A stretch of 64,000 nucleotides of DNA from positions 310,001-374,000 of the forward strand of contig NZ_QOCG01000030.1 of the NCBI RefSeq assembly GCF_003318235.1, in the 5' to 3' direction. Each line of letters opens with the position of its first letter. The first letter of the stretch is position 1. The stretch is from Loktanella sp. D2R18 (GTDB lineage: Bacteria; Pseudomonadota; Alphaproteobacteria; Rhodobacterales; Rhodobacteraceae). The notes beneath the pieces are model-generated. The model saw only the letters and a program-made list of their open reading frames with translations. It did not search any database and was not told the DNA's origin. The position numbers and the translations under genes are program-made. Positions 1-8,458 of this stretch are shown one piece after another.

Positions 1-1467
1 ATCGACGATGATCTGCGCCAAAACCGTGAAGCGCGCCGCATTTTTCTTGATCTTCTTCTCAAGCACGGGAACCCTGAACGCGCCCTGCGCCGGATGAACG
101 AGCTTGGCGTACTTGACGCCTTCATTCCAGAATTTGCACCCATCGTCGCGATGATGCAGTTCAATATGTATCACCATTACACCGTCGATGAACACACGAT
201 CCAATGTATCAGCAATCTCGCCCAGATTGAGCGCAAAGAGCTGATCGAAGAACTCCCGGTTGCGTCGGGGATATTGGAACGGGGCGTAAATCGTAAGGTA
301 TTGTACATCGCGTTATTGCTACACGACATTGGTAAGGGCCAAGATGAGGATCATTCAATTTTGGGCGCACAGATTGCCCGAAAAGTCGCGCCGCGGCTGG
401 GTCTTAGTAAAAAAGATTGCGCCACCGTTGAATGGCTGATTCGGTATCATCTGCTGATGTCAGATGTTGCACAAAAACGCGATATTTCTGAACCGCGTAC
501 AGTGCGTGGATTCGCAAAGGCCGTGAAGTCTGTGGAACGGCTCGATCTTCTGACGGTGCTCACTGTCTGTGATATCCGTGGGGTTGGACCGGGCACTTGG
601 AACAACTGGAAGGCCGTTCTGCTCCGCAACCTTTATAAGGCCACAAAAAACGCGCTGCAAAACGGGCTTGAAGATCTTAACCGCGACACCCGCGAGGCAG
701 AAGCAAAACGCGCCCTCCGCGCGGCACTAACGGGATGGTCAGCCAAAGACATCAAGACTGAAATCGCGCGCCACTACGGCCCCTATTGGCAAGGCATGCC
801 CCTGGCCAGCCATGTCACGTTCGCCAGTTTACTGCGCGGTATTTCTGACGATGAAATGCGGCTTGATCTAATGCTTGACGAAGACCGCGACGCCACGCGC
901 ACCTGTTTTGCGATGGTGGATCATCCGGGGCTATTCAGCAGGATGACTGGGGCACTGGCATTGGTTGGCGCAAATGTCGTCGATGCAAGCAGCTACACAT
1001 CGAAAGACGGTTACGTCACGGCCGTGTTTTGGGTCCAAGACAACGACGGCAATCCGTATGAAGAATCGCGCCTGCCCCGGCTTCAGCAAATGATTTCTAA
1101 GACACTAAGTGGCGATGTCGTTGCGCGCGATGCGCTGGTCAGCAAAGATAAAATCAAGAAACGCGAACGTGCCTTTAAGGTCCCGACCAATATCACCTTC
1201 GACAATGATGGGTCCGAGATTTACACCATCATCGAAGTTGAATCGCGTGACCGCCCCGGCCTGCTTTATGACCTGACCCGGACCTTGGCCAATAGCTATG
1301 TCTATATCGCCAGCGCCGTGATCGCGACCTACGGCGAACAGGTTGTTGATACGTTCTATGTCAAAGACATGGTTGGGTTAAAGTTCTACTCTGACACAAA
1401 ACGCGCAACCTTAGAACGCAAGCTGCGCGAAGCCATCGAACAAGGCGCAGAGCGGGCGCATAAATGA
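1..1467 (+). CDS. glnD: Bifunctional uridylyltransferase/uridylyl-removing enzyme GlnD, 5'-truncated by window edge
   Basis: This is the C-terminal part of the PII uridylyltransferase, the nitrogen sensor that modifies and demodifies PII proteins. The frame is open from base 1, so the nucleotidyltransferase domain lies outside the window. The visible part holds the HD domain with the HDIGKG motif, which carries the uridylyl-removing activity, followed by two ACT domains. The ACT domains are recognisable by the blocks beginning VDHPGLFSRMTGAL and VESRDRPGLLYDLTRTL and bind glutamine in this family. The stop codon overlaps the ATG of murJ (ATGA), so the two genes are probably translationally coupled. 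A glnD-murJ order is, as I recall, usual in Rhodobacterales. Confidence 0.95.
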   Translation: MDDDLRQNREARRIFLDLLLKHGNPERALRRMNELGVLDAFIPEFAPIVAMMQFNMYHHYTVDEHTIQCISNLAQIERKELIEELPVASGILERGVNRKVLYIALLLHDIGKGQDEDHSILGAQIARKVAPRLGLSKKDCATVEWLIRYHLLMSDVAQKRDISEPRTVRGFAKAVKSVERLDLLTVLTVCDIRGVGPGTWNNWKAVLLRNLYKATKNALQNGLEDLNRDTREAEAKRALRAALTGWSAKDIKTEIARHYGPYWQGMPLASHVTFASLLRGISDDEMRLDLMLDEDRDATRTCFAMVDHPGLFSRMTGALALVGANVVDASSYTSKDGYVTAVFWVQDNDGNPYEESRLPRLQQMISKTLSGDVVARDALVSKDKIKKRERAFKVPTNITFDNDGSEIYTIIEVESRDRPGLLYDLTRTLANSYVYIASAVIATYGEQVVDTFYVKDMVGLKFYSDTKRATLERKLREAIEQGAERAHK

Positions 1468-3026
1468 AGCCTATTCGCCTCATGTCCGGCTTTTTCACCG
1501 TCGGCATATGGACGCTGGCCAGCCGGCTGTTAGGCTTTGTGCGCGACATCATGATCGCAGCCTTTCTTGGGACCGGCCCTGTGGCCGAGGCATTTTTGGT
1601 CGCGTTTTCATTGCCCAATCTTTTTCGCCGCTTTTTCGCCGAAGGCGCGTTCAACATGGCTTTTGTGCCGATGTTTTCCAAAAAGCTAGAAGGCGATGGC
1701 GGCCCGCATCAGTTCGCCCAGGATGCCTTTGTCGGCATGACAGTCATGCTCACTGGTTTCACGATCCTTGGCATTATCTTCATGCCTTTGTTGGTCACCG
1801 CGATGGCCAGCGGATTTATTGGGGATGCCCGGTTTGATCTGGCAGTGGCCTACGGGCGCTTTACGTTTCCCTATATCCTATTCATCTCATTGGCCGCGCT
1901 TTTGTCGGGCGTTTTAAACGCAACTGGCCGCTTTATGGCTGCCGCTGCAGCCCCTGTCTTGCTGAATGTGATCTTTTTGATCGCCATCATCGGGACGGCC
2001 TTGTTGGGCTCTAGCACGCAAGAGGTGCAAAGCCTCGCAGTAGGCAATGCGCTTGCCATGGCAGTGCCTATAGCTGGCATTGCACAGATGGCATTGGTCT
2101 GGTGGGCGGCAGCGCGCGCGGGATTCCCACTGCGGCTGCGACGCCCAAAGATGACGCCTGAACTGAAACGCCTTGCGATCATCGCCGCCCCTGCCGCACT
2201 TGCGGGTGGGGTCGTGCAAATCAATCTGTTGGTTGGCCGTCAAGTCGCTAGTTTTTTTGACGGCGCAGTGGCTTGGCTGAACTATGCGGATCGGCTGTAT
2301 CAACTGCCGCTTGGTGTTGTGGGTATCGCGATTGGTGTTGTCTTACTGCCTGATCTGTCCCGGCGTTTGCGTGCGGGCGACACTGAAGGGGGCCAAAATG
2401 CGTTTAACCGGGCCTGCGAAATCAGCCTCGCGCTAACGATCCCTGCTGCAATTGCGCTGATGGTGATCCCATATCAGCTTGTCAGCGTCCTATTTGAACG
2501 CGGCGCGTTTGACACAACTGATACCGCCGCGACCGCCATTGCCGTCGCAATCTACGGGTTGGGGCTGCCCGCGTTCGTGATGCAAAAGACGCTCAATCCG
2601 CTATTTTTCGCCCGCGAAGATACCAAGCGGCCATTCTACTACGCGCTGGTTGCACTTGTGTTGAATGCGGCGCTCGCGATTGGGCTGGCCCCTTACATCG
2701 GCTATATCGCTGCCGCCATTGGGACCACGTTGACCGGTTGGGCGACGGTGCTGCTTTTGTGGAACGGCGCGCGCGATATGGATGGGGCAGCGCGGTTTGA
2801 CGCGCGGTTCAAACGGCGGCTACCGCGCATTTTGATTGCGTCATTCGGTATGGGGGCCATTCTTTGGGCAATCGCCGCGCTACTATCCCCATATTTCGCA
2901 ATCGCGACCCTACGCTACGGCGCGCTTTTGGCCTTAGTTATCAGCGGGATCATCAGCTACTTTGGAATTGGGCATGTGGTTGGCGCGTTCAAGCTTGCTG
3001 AGTTTAAACGCAGCTTGCGCCGCTAG
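1464..3026 (+). CDS. murJ: Lipid II flippase MurJ
   Basis: A 520-residue polytopic inner-membrane protein of the MurJ/MviN family. It moves lipid II across the membrane for peptidoglycan synthesis. The N-terminus (FFTVGIWTLASRLLGFVRDI) and the segment around PNLFRRFFAEGAFNMAFVP are family hallmarks. About 14 hydrophobic segments follow, and the length is normal. The start overlaps the glnD stop. The stop overlaps the stop of the convergent rhomboid-like gene by three bases. Confidence 0.96.
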   Translation: MKPIRLMSGFFTVGIWTLASRLLGFVRDIMIAAFLGTGPVAEAFLVAFSLPNLFRRFFAEGAFNMAFVPMFSKKLEGDGGPHQFAQDAFVGMTVMLTGFTILGIIFMPLLVTAMASGFIGDARFDLAVAYGRFTFPYILFISLAALLSGVLNATGRFMAAAAAPVLLNVIFLIAIIGTALLGSSTQEVQSLAVGNALAMAVPIAGIAQMALVWWAAARAGFPLRLRRPKMTPELKRLAIIAAPAALAGGVVQINLLVGRQVASFFDGAVAWLNYADRLYQLPLGVVGIAIGVVLLPDLSRRLRAGDTEGGQNAFNRACEISLALTIPAAIALMVIPYQLVSVLFERGAFDTTDTAATAIAVAIYGLGLPAFVMQKTLNPLFFAREDTKRPFYYALVALVLNAALAIGLAPYIGYIAAAIGTTLTGWATVLLLWNGARDMDGAARFDARFKRRLPRILIASFGMGAILWAIAALLSPYFAIATLRYGALLALVISGIISYFGIGHVVGAFKLAEFKRSLRR

Positions 3027-3706
3027 GATCGCTGCCGCATCCGGCGCAAAAATGCGGCCCACCCACCGGGCGCAAGCAAAAGCGACAGGGCAAAGCCAAC
3101 GACAAACGCAGTTAATTCCGCGACCCAGCCATAGCCGGTGTCAAAAATCAGCCCGAATACCAGCTGCAAGCCAAGCAATACGGCAATCAGGCGAAACGCC
3201 TTTAGCTGGTTTTCCCCCATCGCTTTAAGGTTCAGCCAAAGCGCATAAGTATAAGCCCCGATCAGCCCGTAAACAGGGGGAAAGCCCCCAATCAACCGGT
3301 AATTATTGGGGGCGATCAATCCAAACGCGACGGCCCCCACAATAGCGGTGACACCATAAAGCAGGAGGATTTTAGCCCCGCCGTAAAACTCTGCCGTGAA
3401 CTTACCCAAGGCCAATGTCAGCGCCGCGCAAAACGCCACCTGCGTGAGACCCGTGTTGATAAACGGATAGGTTACAAACCTCGCAAGCAAAGAGGCAGAA
3501 TAATCATTGTTGATCATCACGCGGTCTAAGACAGCGCTCGAAAACCCGTATGTTTGGATCGCGTCCAAACGCCAGCCGACACCACGTTGCCCGCCGACGA
3601 TCCCCGCATCAGCTAGCTGCAAAACAGCCTCAACCCCAATAATGGCCAATGCCAGCGCGATGATAATGGGCGGGATCGCATTGATTGGGCTTTCGGGTTT
3701 CATCAT
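3023..3706 (-). CDS. Rhomboid-fold membrane protein lacking the catalytic residues (pseudoprotease)
   Basis: A 227-residue protein with about six membrane segments and the overall pattern of a rhomboid intramembrane protease. Where active rhomboids have G-x-S-G before the IFGLLGA-like block, this protein reads GGFPPVYGLIGAY (residues 140-152), so the Ser position is Phe142. The partner His in the last helix (AHLGG-type) reads AELTA, with Glu197. The His/His/Asn of helix 2 are also replaced (Asn84, Gln89, Cys93). It is therefore probably not a protease. The start at 3706 is chosen because AAGG lies 7 nt upstream. A second ATG at 3703 is equally usable. A longer frame to 3862 would overlap trpS and has no ribosome-binding site that I can see. 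Confidence 0.8.
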   Translation of the reverse strand: MMKPESPINAIPPIIIALALAIIGVEAVLQLADAGIVGGQRGVGWRLDAIQTYGFSSAVLDRVMINNDYSASLLARFVTYPFINTGLTQVAFCAALTLALGKFTAEFYGGAKILLLYGVTAIVGAVAFGLIAPNNYRLIGGFPPVYGLIGAYTYALWLNLKAMGENQLKAFRLIAVLLGLQLVFGLIFDTGYGWVAELTAFVVGFALSLLLAPGGWAAFLRRMRQRS

Positions 3707-3791
3707 ATGGCCTTGAGATGTTGAAGTTGACGGGTCTGTCTGGCATGGGTATGCGACCCCTGCCCTGAAATCCAGCCCGGACATTTGCACA

Positions 3792-4808
3792 ATGACAGAT
3801 ACAACATTCACGCCCCGCGTTTTTTCTGGAATCAAACCCTCTGGCGGGCTGACGCTTGGCAACTATTTGGGTGCGATCAAACGGTTTGTGGGCATGCAGG
3901 GCCAGATGGAAACCATCTATTGCGTGGTCGATATGCATGCGATCACCGTCTGGCAGGATCCCAAGGAACTGGCCCATATGACCCGCGAGGTCGCCGCAGG
4001 CTATCTAGCTGCCGGGCTTGATCCGTCACAGTCTATCTTGTTCAACCAAAGCCAAGTCGCCGCCCACGCGGAACTGGGCTGGATTTTCAACTGTGTGGCG
4101 CGTGTCGGCTGGATGAACCGCATGACCCAGTTCAAAGATAAGGCAGGCAGCAATGCTGAAAAAGTGTCGCTGGGGCTCTATGCCTATCCGTCATTGATGG
4201 CCGCAGATATCTTGCTGTACCACGCGACACATGTGCCCGTTGGCGAAGACCAAAAGCAGCACGTTGAACTGACCCGCGATATCGCGGCCAAGTTTAATCA
4301 CGACTATAAGGTCGATTTCTTCCCAACGACGGAACCGGTCATCGAAGGCCCTGCCATGCGGATCATGAACCTGCGTGATGGTACCAAGAAGATGTCGAAA
4401 TCCGGCGAAAGCGATATGGAACGCATCAACATGACGGATGATGCCGATAAGATTGCTAAAAAATTCAAGAAGGCAAAAACTGATCCCGAACCGCTGCCCG
4501 AAACTGTTGAAGGTCTGGCCAGCCGTCCCGAGGCGCGCAATCTGGTCGAAATCTACGCGGCACTGGACGACACAACGCCCGAGGCCGTCATCGCGCAATA
4601 TCCCGGCGCAGGTTGGGGCACATTCAAACCCGCGCTCGCCGATCTGGCGGTCGCGAAACTGGCGCCCATTTCCGAAGAAATGGCGCGGTTGATGGATGAC
4701 CCTGCTGAAATCGATCGCACCTTGGCCGCAGGTGCCGAAAAAGCACGGGCCATCGCTGAACCGATTCTCAAACAAACCTATGATATTGTTGGGCTACTAC
4801 GCGGGTAA
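3792..4808 (+). CDS. trpS: Tryptophanyl-tRNA synthetase
   Basis: A 338-residue class Ic aminoacyl-tRNA synthetase that charges tRNA-Trp. The N-terminal [16 protein letters not shown] segment holds the HIGH-equivalent, and [10 protein letters not shown] near residue 200 is the KMSKS loop. The [11 protein letters not shown] segment is also typical. Length is normal for bacterial TrpS. It is divergent from the rhomboid-like gene, with 85 bp between the chosen starts. A 228-bp stretch with no convincing gene separates it from the next gene. Confidence 0.97.
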   Translation: MTDTTFTPRVFSGIKPSGGLTLGNYLGAIKRFVGMQGQMETIYCVVDMHAITVWQDPKELAHMTREVAAGYLAAGLDPSQSILFNQSQVAAHAELGWIFNCVARVGWMNRMTQFKDKAGSNAEKVSLGLYAYPSLMAADILLYHATHVPVGEDQKQHVELTRDIAAKFNHDYKVDFFPTTEPVIEGPAMRIMNLRDGTKKMSKSGESDMERINMTDDADKIAKKFKKAKTDPEPLPETVEGLASRPEARNLVEIYAALDDTTPEAVIAQYPGAGWGTFKPALADLAVAKLAPISEEMARLMDDPAEIDRTLAAGAEKARAIAEPILKQTYDIVGLLRG

Positions 4809-5036
4809 TCTCTGTCACAAAATTGAATCGCGGCACGGCGACCATGATGGCGCGCAGCAACGATTCGCCATGCGCCCCCGGCCCCGCGCGTCACGTCCCG
4901 CCCCTTGTTGGACGCCTTGGTCAAAGCGGCGTTCGGTGTCCCCCCGGCATCGAACGCCAATTCTGGCGGCCGGTTCAAAACCGTTGCCACTGTGCGCACA
5001 ATGCGCCAATATCCCGGCAACGGGAGAATACTGAAC

Positions 5037-5492
5037 ATGCGTAAGTTCTTGGTTGTACTTGATGATAGTCGCGAATGCCTGAATGCGATGCGTTTTGCTG
5101 CGATGCGTGCCTCGTCGACGGGCGGCGGCGTTGCGATCCTGTCGGTCATTCCGCCGGATGAGTTCAACCACTGGATTGGCGTCGCAGAAATCATGCGCGC
5201 CGAGACCCGCGAACGTATCGAAGTGCACTACGAAGTCTTTGCCAAATGGATGCGTGATCGCCAAAATGTGCACCCAGAGCTGATCATCCGCGAAGGCGAA
5301 CCGATCGTCGAAATCATTAACCAAGTCACTGAAGACCCTGAGATCGGTGTTTTGGTCTTGGGCGCCGGCACCGATAATAAAGGCCCCGGTCCACTGGTCA
5401 CGCAGCTCACCCGTCAATCCGGCAGCCTGCCGATCCCGATCACCATTGTGCCCGGCGATCTTTCCAAAGAGCGGCTTGAGGCCATTACCTAG
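5037..5492 (+). CDS. Universal stress protein (UspA family)
   Basis: A 151-residue single-domain Usp protein. The N-terminus MRKFLVVLDDSRECLNAMRFA gives the first strand and the ATP-binding Asp. The C-terminal GAGTDNKGPGPLVTQLTRQS and PITIVPG match the G-x2-G-x9-G(S/T) nucleotide-binding pattern only loosely. The ATG at 5037 is preceded by GGGAG at a good distance and starts exactly at the domain, so the longer open frame to 4905 is not used. The specific function is unknown. Members of the family bind ATP or act as stress-response regulators. Confidence 0.88.
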   Translation: MRKFLVVLDDSRECLNAMRFAAMRASSTGGGVAILSVIPPDEFNHWIGVAEIMRAETRERIEVHYEVFAKWMRDRQNVHPELIIREGEPIVEIINQVTEDPEIGVLVLGAGTDNKGPGPLVTQLTRQSGSLPIPITIVPGDLSKERLEAIT

Positions 5493-5511
5493 TTTAGAAC
5501 TATTCCAAACC

Positions 5512-5540
5512 TTGACACGGGCGGGGCCAAGGCGCATATC
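5512..5540 (+). promoter_or_regulatory. Candidate sigma-70 promoter for nfuA
   Basis: A perfect -35 hexamer TTGACA (5512-5517) is followed after 17 bp by CATATC (5535-5540) as a weak -10. It lies 28 bp upstream of the nfuA start, so the transcript would have a short leader. It is supported only by sequence match and position. Confidence 0.5.
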
Positions 5541-5567
5541 GTAACCCTGACAAAAAAGGTTTGCCCG

Positions 5568-6131
5568 ATGTTCATTCAGACAGAATCTACGCCCAACCCC
5601 GCAACACTGAAATTCTTGCCCGGCCAGAACGTGCTGGACGCAGGCACCGCAGATTTTCCAAGCGTCGAAGCCGCCGAAAACTCTCCGCTTGCGAAGCGCA
5701 TCTTTGCGGCAGGGCAAGTAACTGGCGTTTTCTTTGGCAATGATTTTGTGACGGTGACCAAAGCCGATAGCGTCGAATGGGACCATATCAAACCCGGTAT
5801 TCTTGGTGCGATCATGGAACACTACCAATCAGGTCAGCCTGTCATGGCCGACGACCACGCCCCTGCCAGCGGTCACGCGGAACATGCAGGCGAAGATGGC
5901 GAAATCGTCGATCAAATCAAAGAACTGCTGGATACCCGCGTGCGCCCGGCAGTGGCCCAAGATGGCGGCGACATCACGTTCCACGGCTTTGACCGCGGCA
6001 TTGTTTATCTGCATATGCAGGGCGCCTGCGCAGGTTGCCCATCGTCCACATTGACGTTGAAAATGGGTATTGAAAACCTGCTACGTCACTACATCCCAGA
6101 GGTGGTCGAGGTGCGCCCTGTTGCAACCTAG
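5568..6131 (+). CDS. nfuA: NifU-family Fe-S cluster carrier (NfuA/Nfu1 type)
   Basis: A 187-residue protein with an N-terminal Nfu_N domain (MFIQTESTPNPATLKFLPG) and a C-terminal NifU-like domain. The cluster-binding CxxC is Cys154-Cys157 in GACAGCPSS. It delivers [4Fe-4S] clusters to target enzymes such as aconitase or lipoate synthase, as known for the family. This layout matches the alphaproteobacterial/mitochondrial Nfu1 type rather than E. coli NfuA, whose N-terminal domain is a degenerate A-type scaffold. The stop overlaps the likely start region of tsaB. Confidence 0.93.
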   Translation: MFIQTESTPNPATLKFLPGQNVLDAGTADFPSVEAAENSPLAKRIFAAGQVTGVFFGNDFVTVTKADSVEWDHIKPGILGAIMEHYQSGQPVMADDHAPASGHAEHAGEDGEIVDQIKELLDTRVRPAVAQDGGDITFHGFDRGIVYLHMQGACAGCPSSTLTLKMGIENLLRHYIPEVVEVRPVAT

Positions 6132-6780
6132 GCCAACAATCATTGCCTTTGATACATCGGCGGCGCATTGCGCCGCCGCTTTGCTATTGGGCGACCGGGT
6201 TGTGACCCGCATTGATGAGATGGCCAAAGGCCAAGCTGAACATTTGATGCCGATGGTGAACGAAGTTTTGGCCGTCGAAGGGCTCGCATGGGCAGATATC
6301 GATGCCATCGGTGTTGGCATCGGCCCGGGCAATTTCACAGGCATTCGGATTAGCGTGGCCGCCGCGCGTGGGCTGTCGCTTGGCCTTGGAAAGCCTGCGA
6401 TTGGCGTTTCAACGCTTGAGGCCCAGGTTTACGGCCTTTCTGGGGTTGTCGCGTCGTGCCAACACGCGCCGCGTGGACGGGTCTATATGCAAGGTTTTTG
6501 CGACGGGCCAACAACAAAACCCGCGCTGTGCGATATGCGCGCTGATGACATGCCACCTCTGCCCGCAAGGGCAGAGCCGCAGGTCTGTGGCGATGCCGCA
6601 AGCGAAGTTGGCGCATTGATGGGATGGCAACCCGTTACCGCACAAGCGCCCTTTATCGTTGGGATCGCAAAATTAGCCAGCGCGCGCATGCATTCCGCCA
6701 CCACACGCCCCGCACCACTTTATCTGCGTCCCGCAGATGCCGCGCCTCCGCGTGACCCCGCACCAAAAATTTTATCATGA
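6121..6780 (+). CDS. tsaB: tRNA threonylcarbamoyladenosine biosynthesis protein TsaB
   Basis: A 219-residue protein of the TsaB/YeaZ family, partner of TsaD in forming t6A37 on ANN-decoding tRNAs. Landmarks are IIAFDTSAAHCAAALL at the N-terminus and the GVGIGPGNFTGIRISVAAARGL block. No ATG lies at the domain start. TTG at 6121 has GAGGT about 10 nt upstream and overlaps the end of nfuA, so I prefer it to the ATG at 6070, which would add 17 unlike residues. CTG at 6118 is an alternative. It overlaps rimI by ATGA. tsaB-rimI pairing is widespread. Confidence 0.9.
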   Translation: MQPRPTIIAFDTSAAHCAAALLLGDRVVTRIDEMAKGQAEHLMPMVNEVLAVEGLAWADIDAIGVGIGPGNFTGIRISVAAARGLSLGLGKPAIGVSTLEAQVYGLSGVVASCQHAPRGRVYMQGFCDGPTTKPALCDMRADDMPPLPARAEPQVCGDAASEVGALMGWQPVTAQAPFIVGIAKLASARMHSATTRPAPLYLRPADAAPPRDPAPKILS

Positions 6781-7187
6781 CACCACAAGAGCTTGCCCTG
6801 CTTCATGCCGCAGCGTTTACCCAAACACGCGCGTGGTCCGAGGCCGAGTTCACAACCCTGCTACAGCAACCCGGCGCGATTCTTTCAGCGCAGGAATTCT
6901 GCTTTGCCCTGCTGCGCGTGACATTGGACGAGGCCGAAGTGCTGACCATTGCAACGGCCCCGGATCAGCGGCGCCAAGGGTATGCAGCGCAGATCCTTTC
7001 GCAGGCCGAAGCATCTGCCCAAAAATCAGGCGCAACCACCGTATTTCTCGAAGTGGCCGAGGACAACCACGCGGCAAAATCCCTCTATACAAAGGCTGGT
7101 TATGCCCAAATGGGGCGACGCCCAAATTATTATACGCCCAAAGATGGGGCAGCCATTGCGGCGCTCGTGCTACAAAAACAACTCTAG
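6777..7187 (+). CDS. rimI: Ribosomal-protein-alanine N-acetyltransferase-like GNAT protein
   Basis: A 136-residue GNAT acetyltransferase. The acetyl-CoA loop is seen in IATAPDQRRQGYAAQIL, followed by FLEVAEDNHAAKSLYTKAGY, the motif B region typical of RimI. In the RimI family the substrate is the N-terminal alanine of ribosomal protein S18, but related GNATs modify other proteins. The position right behind tsaB with a 4-bp overlap supports the RimI name. No gene is seen in the 200 bp that follow. Confidence 0.88.
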   Translation: MTPQELALLHAAAFTQTRAWSEAEFTTLLQQPGAILSAQEFCFALLRVTLDEAEVLTIATAPDQRRQGYAAQILSQAEASAQKSGATTVFLEVAEDNHAAKSLYTKAGYAQMGRRPNYYTPKDGAAIAALVLQKQL

Positions 7188-7387
7188 CACGACTAACCCA
7201 GCGTAACCCTCTGATTTCACCGCCCTTGCAGCGGCAATGATCGTTCAATCAATGAAAAACCTGTTGATCTTCCGTCTTAGTCAGGGCCTTATCGGTTGAT
7301 GGACCGACGCTAAGATCGGCTCGACATATTCATAGAGGCGGCGCATCGCGCCCAAAATGCCTCACATAACGACTTGGGAGACCATAA

Positions 7388-8383
7388 ATGACTCTTACAC
7401 AAAAACTTTTTGGTGCTGCAGCGACCGTCGCATTGACAGCTGGAACGGCCACCGCTGACCCTGCGATCTTGTTTGACCTTGGCGGCAAGTTCGACAAATC
7501 ATTCAACGAAAGCGCATACAACGGTGCGCAGCGTTGGGCTGACGAAACCGGCGGTTCATACGCCGAAGTTGAAATCCAATCTGACGCGCAGCGCGAACAA
7601 GCGATCCGCCGCTTTGCCGAATCTGGCGCGAACCCGATTGTTATGGCTGGTTTCTCATGGGCGACACCATTGGGCGAAGTTGCCGCAGACTACCCTGACA
7701 CCAAATTCACCATCATCGATATGGTCGTTGACGCGCCAAACGTGCGTTCGGTAGTCTTTAACGAACACGAAGGATCGTACCTTGTTGGTATGATGGCTGC
7801 GATGGCGTCTGAAACGGACACCGTCTCATTCGTGGGAGGCATGGATATTCCACTGATCCGCAACTTTGCATGTGGCTACGCCCAAGGCGCGCTGGCAGCA
7901 AACCCGGATGTGACGGTTATTGCGAACATGACAGGCACAACACCGGCAGCTTGGAATGACCCGGTAAAAGGCTCTGAGCTGACATTGGCACAAATCAGCC
8001 AAGGTTCTGACGTTGTTTATGCCGCTGCGGGTGGCACAGGTGTTGGCGTTCTGCAAACGGCAGCCGACAGCGACATCTATTCAATCGGTGTCGACAGCAA
8101 CCAAAACTACCTGCACCCAGGATCGGTTTTGACATCTATGCTGAAGCGCGTTGATAACGCTGTTTATGAAAGCTTCACCGCTGGTGACGCTGTTGAAACT
8201 GGCTTTAACGTCATGGGCCTGAACAACGGCGGCGTTGGCTATGCAGTTGATGAAAACAACGAAGCGCTGATCACTGCTGACATGCAGACAGCCTTGGACG
8301 ATGCAGAAGCCAAAATCATTTCTGGCGAAATCGCTGTGCATAACTACAATTCTGACGAAACCTGCCCAGCTTACGACTTCTAA
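7388..8383 (+). CDS. BMP/PnrA-family nucleoside-binding lipoprotein or periplasmic protein
   Basis: A 331-residue substrate-binding protein of the basic membrane protein (Bmp/Med/PnrA) family, which binds purine nucleosides in the characterised members. It has a signal peptide (about residues 1-23, ending TAGTATA). There is no lipobox Cys, so the protein is probably soluble in the periplasm. Typical family blocks are ILFDLGGKFDKSFNESAYNGA and YAAAGGTGVGVLQTA. The ATG at 7388 has GGGAG 8 nt upstream. It heads an operon with its ABC ATPase, two permeases and a purine nucleoside phosphorylase, which makes nucleoside uptake the best reading. Confidence 0.93.
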   Translation: MTLTQKLFGAAATVALTAGTATADPAILFDLGGKFDKSFNESAYNGAQRWADETGGSYAEVEIQSDAQREQAIRRFAESGANPIVMAGFSWATPLGEVAADYPDTKFTIIDMVVDAPNVRSVVFNEHEGSYLVGMMAAMASETDTVSFVGGMDIPLIRNFACGYAQGALAANPDVTVIANMTGTTPAAWNDPVKGSELTLAQISQGSDVVYAAAGGTGVGVLQTAADSDIYSIGVDSNQNYLHPGSVLTSMLKRVDNAVYESFTAGDAVETGFNVMGLNNGGVGYAVDENNEALITADMQTALDDAEAKIISGEIAVHNYNSDETCPAYDF

Positions 8384-8406
8384 GTTCGCTGAACAGGCCA
8401 GTTACA

Positions 8407-8436
8407 TAGGGCCGCGCTGTGATATGCGCGGCCCTA
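8407..8436 (+). terminator. GC-rich intercistronic hairpin after the nucleoside-binding protein gene
   Basis: A perfect 10-bp stem (TAGGGCCGCG pairing with CGCGGCCCTA) closes a 10-nt loop between the binding-protein gene and the ATPase gene. No U-run follows, so it is more likely an mRNA-stabilising or partial-termination element than a full terminator. Such hairpins commonly keep binding-protein expression above that of the transporter. Confidence 0.6.
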
Positions 8437-8458
8437 ACCATTTCTAGACAGGTATCCC

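Noticed and set aside
4815-5828. 337-codon minus-strand frame opposite the universal stress protein and nfuA
   Set aside because: It runs antisense to two well-supported genes and its translation has no recognisable domain. It is typical of a shadow frame in this codon usage.
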